A stretch of DNA of 32,279 nt. Origin: Candidatus Jacksonbacteria bacterium RIFOXYB2_FULL_44_15. Lineage in GTDB: Bacteria > Patescibacteriota > Patescibacteriia > UBA9629. Positions 29,012 through 32,279 of this stretch are shown here, one piece after another; position 1 is the first letter of the stretch; the number at the start of each line of letters is the position of its first letter. The notes under the pieces were generated by a model. The model made no database searches and was not told the origin of the DNA. It saw only the letters and a list, made by a program, of their open reading frames with translations. Position numbers and translations under genes: made by a program. Location of the stretch: assembly GCA_001818235.1 (NCBI GenBank), contig MHJY01000039.1, forward strand, positions 1 to 32,279, read 5' to 3'.

Positions 29012-29944
29012 ATGTTTTGTATAATAGCATTAATAATTTTCTCAATTTTGGGCATATTTAGCGCCACCCATCGGGAATTGGCGAAAGAAGCTCTTGATTG
29101 TGTGTTCAGAAGAGTGACACTGCGTCCATGCAACACTGGTTTTAGGGAAAAAATAAAAAGCCGGATTTTAGTTAGACTATTAAGCAGGTCGACTTTTTTG
29201 GCTCGTTTGTTTAATCGACATTTTGAACTGCTGTCATGGATTTTCTTTATTCTAATGATTGCAAGTACATTCTGGACTGTTAAGGGCGGATATAACTATT
29301 ACCTTTATGGCAGTTGCAATGGCCTTAACCAAAACGGTTTTTGCGCTTTTGATCCGAAAGGCGAAAATAATAAAGTGACTGAAATTAACGCCACCTGCGG
29401 AGCGGTAGAAAAAAAGGAAAAAAATGTAACTCTTAAAGATGTAGATTTATCCAGTTTCTCAACTAAAAACATCGGCTCAAAAAACACAGTTGTTTTGATC
29501 GGTTGCTATGAATGCGACTATACCAGAAAAGCTTATGCTGACATTCAAAAATTAGTGAGAGAGCAAAAAACTAATTATATTTTTGCCCATTACCCTGCCA
29601 AAGAAAACACCAACTATTTATCAGGAGTTGGATATTGTGTATATAAAGAATACGGTGAAAGATTTTGGCAATTCAACGATTACTTATTTACTGTAGACAA
29701 GGTGTCAATTTACGGCAAAGATTATATGGAAAGAATTTTGAATAATTTTGAATTTGATGTAAACAAAATCAATGAGTGTCTTAATAGTACGGAAACGACC
29801 AGCGTAGTGGAAAATCAACTTAAACAACTACAAAAAACACACCTTTACGGCACCCCCACAGTTTTTATAAACGGCAAAGCGTTTGTAGGACCTAAGCCGT
29901 ATCGTGTTTATAGAAATGAGATTAAAAAATTTATAATATTCTAA
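29012..29944 (+). CDS. Membrane-anchored DsbA-like thiol oxidoreductase
   Basis: A 310-residue protein. There are two membrane segments (about 1-17 and 71-90) enclosing a basic cytosolic loop with conserved-looking ELAKEALDCVFRRVTLRPC. An extracytoplasmic thioredoxin-fold domain follows: the active site is C165-Y-E-C168 in VLIGCYECDYTR, the cis-Pro loop is GTPTVFINGKAFVG, and further Cys occur at about 102, 111 and 129 and late in the domain. It resembles archaeal and Patescibacteria DsbA-type proteins with this N-terminal region. The likely role is disulfide exchange outside the cell. It is 3 bases after the desulfurase gene and 4 before the ATPase gene. Confidence 0.82.
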   Translation: MFCIIALIIFSILGIFSATHRELAKEALDCVFRRVTLRPCNTGFREKIKSRILVRLLSRSTFLARLFNRHFELLSWIFFILMIASTFWTVKGGYNYYLYGSCNGLNQNGFCAFDPKGENNKVTEINATCGAVEKKEKNVTLKDVDLSSFSTKNIGSKNTVVLIGCYECDYTRKAYADIQKLVREQKTNYIFAHYPAKENTNYLSGVGYCVYKEYGERFWQFNDYLFTVDKVSIYGKDYMERILNNFEFDVNKINECLNSTETTSVVENQLKQLQKTHLYGTPTVFINGKAFVGPKPYRVYRNEIKKFIIF

Positions 29945-29948
29945 AATT

Positions 29949-31898
29949 ATGGATCATTGCAAAAATAAAAAATATTCAGGAAAAAATACCAATCAGGTTG
30001 CTTGTGATGATTGCAAAAACGATGGCAAGCAACCGGATATCCTAACAAAGAAAAACCTCACTATAGCTAGTGGAATTTTGTTTGGACTGGCATATCTGGC
30101 CGAATTCACTGCGCTTGAGCCGAAAATAATTCTCGGCCTTTATATCCTTTCTATTCTGGCAGGAGGTATATTTGTTTTTCGTTCGGCATTAAATGGTTTA
30201 CTCAAGCAACGCTTTCTTAATATAAATTTTTTGGTATCTATCGCCTCTATTGGCGCACTCTATATCGGCCAATATGCCGAAGCAGCCGCTGTCATTTTCT
30301 TTTTTATGCTTGCCGAATTTTTTGAAGACTTCGGTGTCGAGCGTTCACGCAGAGCCTTAGAGACACTTATCAAAAAATCTCCCAAAACAGCTATTCTTGC
30401 TGACGGCAAAAAAGTGCCAGTCGAAATGGTTAAAATCGGCGATGTAGTTATTGTTCGACCCGGTGATATGATTCCGATTGACGGTAAGGTTATAAAGGGA
30501 TTGTCATCTGTTGACGAGGCAACAATTACGGGAGAGTCTGTTCCTGCCGATAAACGGATTAACGATTCAGTTTTTGCTGGTACGCTCAACTTAAACGGAT
30601 ATTTAGAAATTGAAGTTATTAAGGAAAGTAAGGACTCAACATTTTCCAAAATCATCGAGCTGGTCGAAAAAGCACAAACATCACGCGCGCCAGCACAAGA
30701 ATTTCTTGATCGTTTTGCAAAATATTACACGCCAGTGATCGTAGGTATTGCACTTCTAATAGCCACTATTCCACCGTTTTTATTTTCGGAGCCGTTCGGT
30801 GTATGGCTTTATAGGGCTTTGGTGCTTCTTGTGATTGCGTGCCCATGTGCTTTGGTTATATCTACACCTGTTGCCATAGCTTCGGCCATCGGAGGTGCAT
30901 CTCGAAAAGGTATTCTCATTAAAGGCGGGCGGTTCCTTGAACTGCTTAGCAAAATAAAAGCCGTGGCATTCGATAAAACAAAAACACTTACCTACGGGCA
31001 ACCCATTGTAACTGATGTGATCACATTCAATGGTTATTCTGAAGAAGAGGTTTTGGCCGATGCCGCCGGAATCGAAACCTTTTCCTCACATCCACTTTCG
31101 CAAAGCATTCTTGAGTTCGTACAGGGAAAAGGCGTCACTCCACACGTCATGCACAAGTATCTGAATGTTGTAGGAAAGGGCGGAAAAGCAACCTGCCTTG
31201 TTTGTAACGATCTTGAGCATTGCATTGGTAATTTAAAGATGATTGAAGCTCATAGTTCTACCACGGAAGAAATCATCGAAAAAGTCGAGGCGCTAGAAAA
31301 ACAAGGCAAGACTGTCATACTTATTAGCGAAGGTAATCAGGTAATGGGTGCATTGGCCATTTCAGATAAAATACGAGATGAATCAAAACAAACCATTGCA
31401 GATCTCCGTCGCATGAATATTGTATCTGCCATTTTAACTGGCGATAATGTTCACACAGCACAGTATGTGGCTGATTCACTTGGGATTAAGGATGTCTACG
31501 CCTCACTATTACCAGACGAGAAAGTTAAAAAGATTGAGGAATTAAAAAATAAATATCAAGCTGTCGCAATGGTTGGAGACGGAGTCAATGACGCGCCATC
31601 GCTAGTTACTTCAAATGTAGGCATTGCTATGGGTGCCGGTGGTTCAGATGTTGCTATAGAGTCTGCCGACATTGCTTTGATGAATAGCAATATTTCTAAT
31701 GTGCCAATTGCTATCGCTCTCGGACAAAAAACCATGCGTACCATTAAACAAAACATTACGGCCGCGCTTGGAGTCAAAGCGATAGTTATGATCTTGGCGT
31801 TATTTGGACTGGTTCACTTGGAATGGGCGATCGGCGCGGATTCAGGTGTGGCCATTCTGGTAATTCTCAATAGTTTAAGACTCTTTAAATATGAGTAG
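29949..31898 (+). CDS. P1B-type heavy-metal-transporting ATPase (Zn/Cd/Pb type)
   Basis: A 649-residue P-type ATPase with a Cys/His-rich N-terminus (DHC, CDDC within residues 1-25) in place of an HMA domain and about eight membrane helices. Motifs: TGES (194-197), CPC (298-300), phosphorylation Asp D342 in FDKTKTLT, SHP (380-382), TGDN, and GDGVNDAP (543-550). K610 in TM7 and D631 (ADSG) in TM8, 21 residues apart, match ZntA K693/D714 and mark P1B-2 Zn/Cd/Pb exporters. The usual DKTGT is DKTKT here. It probably exports metal across the membrane and is the third gene of the desulfurase-DsbA module. Confidence 0.95.
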   Translation: MDHCKNKKYSGKNTNQVACDDCKNDGKQPDILTKKNLTIASGILFGLAYLAEFTALEPKIILGLYILSILAGGIFVFRSALNGLLKQRFLNINFLVSIASIGALYIGQYAEAAAVIFFFMLAEFFEDFGVERSRRALETLIKKSPKTAILADGKKVPVEMVKIGDVVIVRPGDMIPIDGKVIKGLSSVDEATITGESVPADKRINDSVFAGTLNLNGYLEIEVIKESKDSTFSKIIELVEKAQTSRAPAQEFLDRFAKYYTPVIVGIALLIATIPPFLFSEPFGVWLYRALVLLVIACPCALVISTPVAIASAIGGASRKGILIKGGRFLELLSKIKAVAFDKTKTLTYGQPIVTDVITFNGYSEEEVLADAAGIETFSSHPLSQSILEFVQGKGVTPHVMHKYLNVVGKGGKATCLVCNDLEHCIGNLKMIEAHSSTTEEIIEKVEALEKQGKTVILISEGNQVMGALAISDKIRDESKQTIADLRRMNIVSAILTGDNVHTAQYVADSLGIKDVYASLLPDEKVKKIEELKNKYQAVAMVGDGVNDAPSLVTSNVGIAMGAGGSDVAIESADIALMNSNISNVPIAIALGQKTMRTIKQNITAALGVKAIVMILALFGLVHLEWAIGADSGVAILVILNSLRLFKYE

Positions 31899-31902
31899 AT
31901 TT

Positions 31903-31923
31903 AGTCTATAATTTATATAGACT
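31903..31923. terminator. AT-rich inverted repeat after the ATPase gene
   Basis: AGTCTATA and TATAGACT flank a 5-base loop, starting 5 bases after the stop codon, followed by TGTATATTT. A weak terminator or an operator. Confidence 0.4.
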
Positions 31924-32100
31924 TGTATATTTAATTGAGGCCCCGCCGTCCGCTCGAAAAAATTCTGGCCGTCCCCGCCGCCGTTAAAACTTTGGCGGGC
32001 AGGCATTCAGGCGGGCGGAAACGCGGAGCGGAGCTAATCAAGCATTTTTCGTTCAAAAAAGGTTCGAGCTTCGTTCAGCAATTGCGACCATTTCATCGTA
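31924..32100. repeat. GC-rich dispersed-repeat spacer with a coding scar
   Basis: Holds GGCCCCGCCGTCCGCTCG, CCGCCGCCGTTAAAACTTTGG and GGCGGGCAGGCATTCAGGCG, the wording of the dispersed palindromes seen elsewhere in this window. On the minus strand a short frame (CQTRALIKQKITYYDEMV) reads through 32050-32130 and stops; it looks like a fragment and not a gene. Confidence 0.45.
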
Positions 32101-32133
32101 GTAGGTGATTTTTTGTTTGATTAACGCGCGTGT

Positions 32134-32162
32134 TTGACATTTTATACCCAAAATGTTAGGGT
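32134..32162 (+). promoter_or_regulatory. Candidate promoter of a structured leader
   Basis: TTGACA (32134-32139) and TAGGGT (32157-32162) are 17 bases apart; the -10 is weak. Confidence 0.4.
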
Positions 32163-32169
32163 AAAAACG

Positions 32170-32215
32170 CTTTAGCTTTGCTAAAGTTTGACAATTTAAT
32201 CGGCGCATAAGCGCC
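32170..32215 (+). promoter_or_regulatory. Two leader hairpins
   Basis: CTTTAGC-TTT-GCTAAAG (32170-32186) and GGCGC-ATAA-GCGCC (32202-32215) are perfect hairpins between the promoter and a strong Shine-Dalgarno site. They may stabilise or regulate the leader. Confidence 0.5.
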
Positions 32216-32237
32216 AAATTCAAAAAGGGAGGTAGAG

Positions 32238-32270
32238 ATGGTTACAAAACTCACTTCAACAATTTTTTAA
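32238..32270 (+). CDS. Candidate 10-residue micro-ORF at the window edge
   Basis: AGGGAGG precedes ATG by 5 bases; the ORF reads MVTKLTSTIF then TAA. It follows two leader hairpins. The window ends 9 bases later, so it could be a leader peptide or the first gene of a unit outside the window. Confidence 0.3.
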   Translation: MVTKLTSTIF

Positions 32271-32279
32271 GGTAATATT

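Noticed and set aside
26723-31930. Attachment-site duplication of the tRNA-Pro 3' end for an integrated island
   Set aside because: I found no second copy of the tRNA 3' end and no integrase gene inside the window, so integration at this site is only suspected.
32040-32150. Minus-strand gene reading CQTRALIKQKITYYDEMV
   Set aside because: The frame is about 27 codons long, without a start or ribosome site, and lies in repeat DNA; probably a scar.

Overview
The window looks like a chromosomal segment of a Candidate Phyla Radiation (Patescibacteria, Parcubacteria-like) bacterium. The reasons are compact housekeeping genes mixed with small orphan proteins, family resemblance of several hypotheticals (DUF5674-like, DUF5665-like), many short GC-rich palindromic repeats in gaps and even inside genes, and standard code 11 (TGA is used as a stop, for example by the DUF5674-like gene at 1635). 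This placement is inference from gene content; no rRNA is present to confirm it.

Layout. 1-2000: minus-strand small genes (membrane protein, Cdd1-type helix-hairpin-helix protein, VOC protein, DUF5674-like pair) and tRNA-Ser(GCT). 2131-4206: plus-strand pair, a multi-pass membrane protein and a PfkB-family kinase. 4347-9289: minus-strand tgt, two orphan genes and polA. 9381-10012: tRNA-Arg(TCT) and a HIT-family protein. 10120-16911: a minus-strand signalling block made of two FIST-domain genes, each followed by a histidine kinase, and a double-receiver response regulator. 17019-18354: holA and a small membrane protein. 18505-19611: rmuC. 19726-22551: orphan small genes around tyrS. 22706-26285: AbrB-like gene, then trpB, an unknown gene, a methyltransferase and trpA. 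26310-26799: a LAGLIDADG-like ORF overlapping tRNA-Pro(TGG). 26800-27782: decayed DNA with two pseudogenes. 27800-31898: an AT-richer, tightly packed module of a SufS-like cysteine desulfurase, a membrane-anchored DsbA-like protein and a P1B-2 (Zn/Cd/Pb) ATPase. 31899-32279: repeats and a structured leader.

The most interesting system is the FIST/histidine-kinase block. One FIST protein is membrane-anchored and probably extracytoplasmic, and sits beside a transmembrane kinase. The other is cytoplasmic, carries a C-terminal four-cysteine cluster, and sits beside a soluble GAF kinase. The two kinase cores are close paralogues, and the cluster ends in a REC-REC protein without an output domain. 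This resembles FIST/NosP-type sensing but duplicated across two compartments.

A second theme is palindromic repeats inserted in frame into essential genes (tgt, polA, trpA), with matching copies in intergenic DNA of the same window. A third is a set of tiny orphan genes with strong consensus promoters or Shine-Dalgarno sites and their own terminators, while most housekeeping genes here show no Shine-Dalgarno site. The trpB-trpA pair without other trp genes, and the tRNA-Pro-adjacent metal/thiol module, look like accessory or imported functions.
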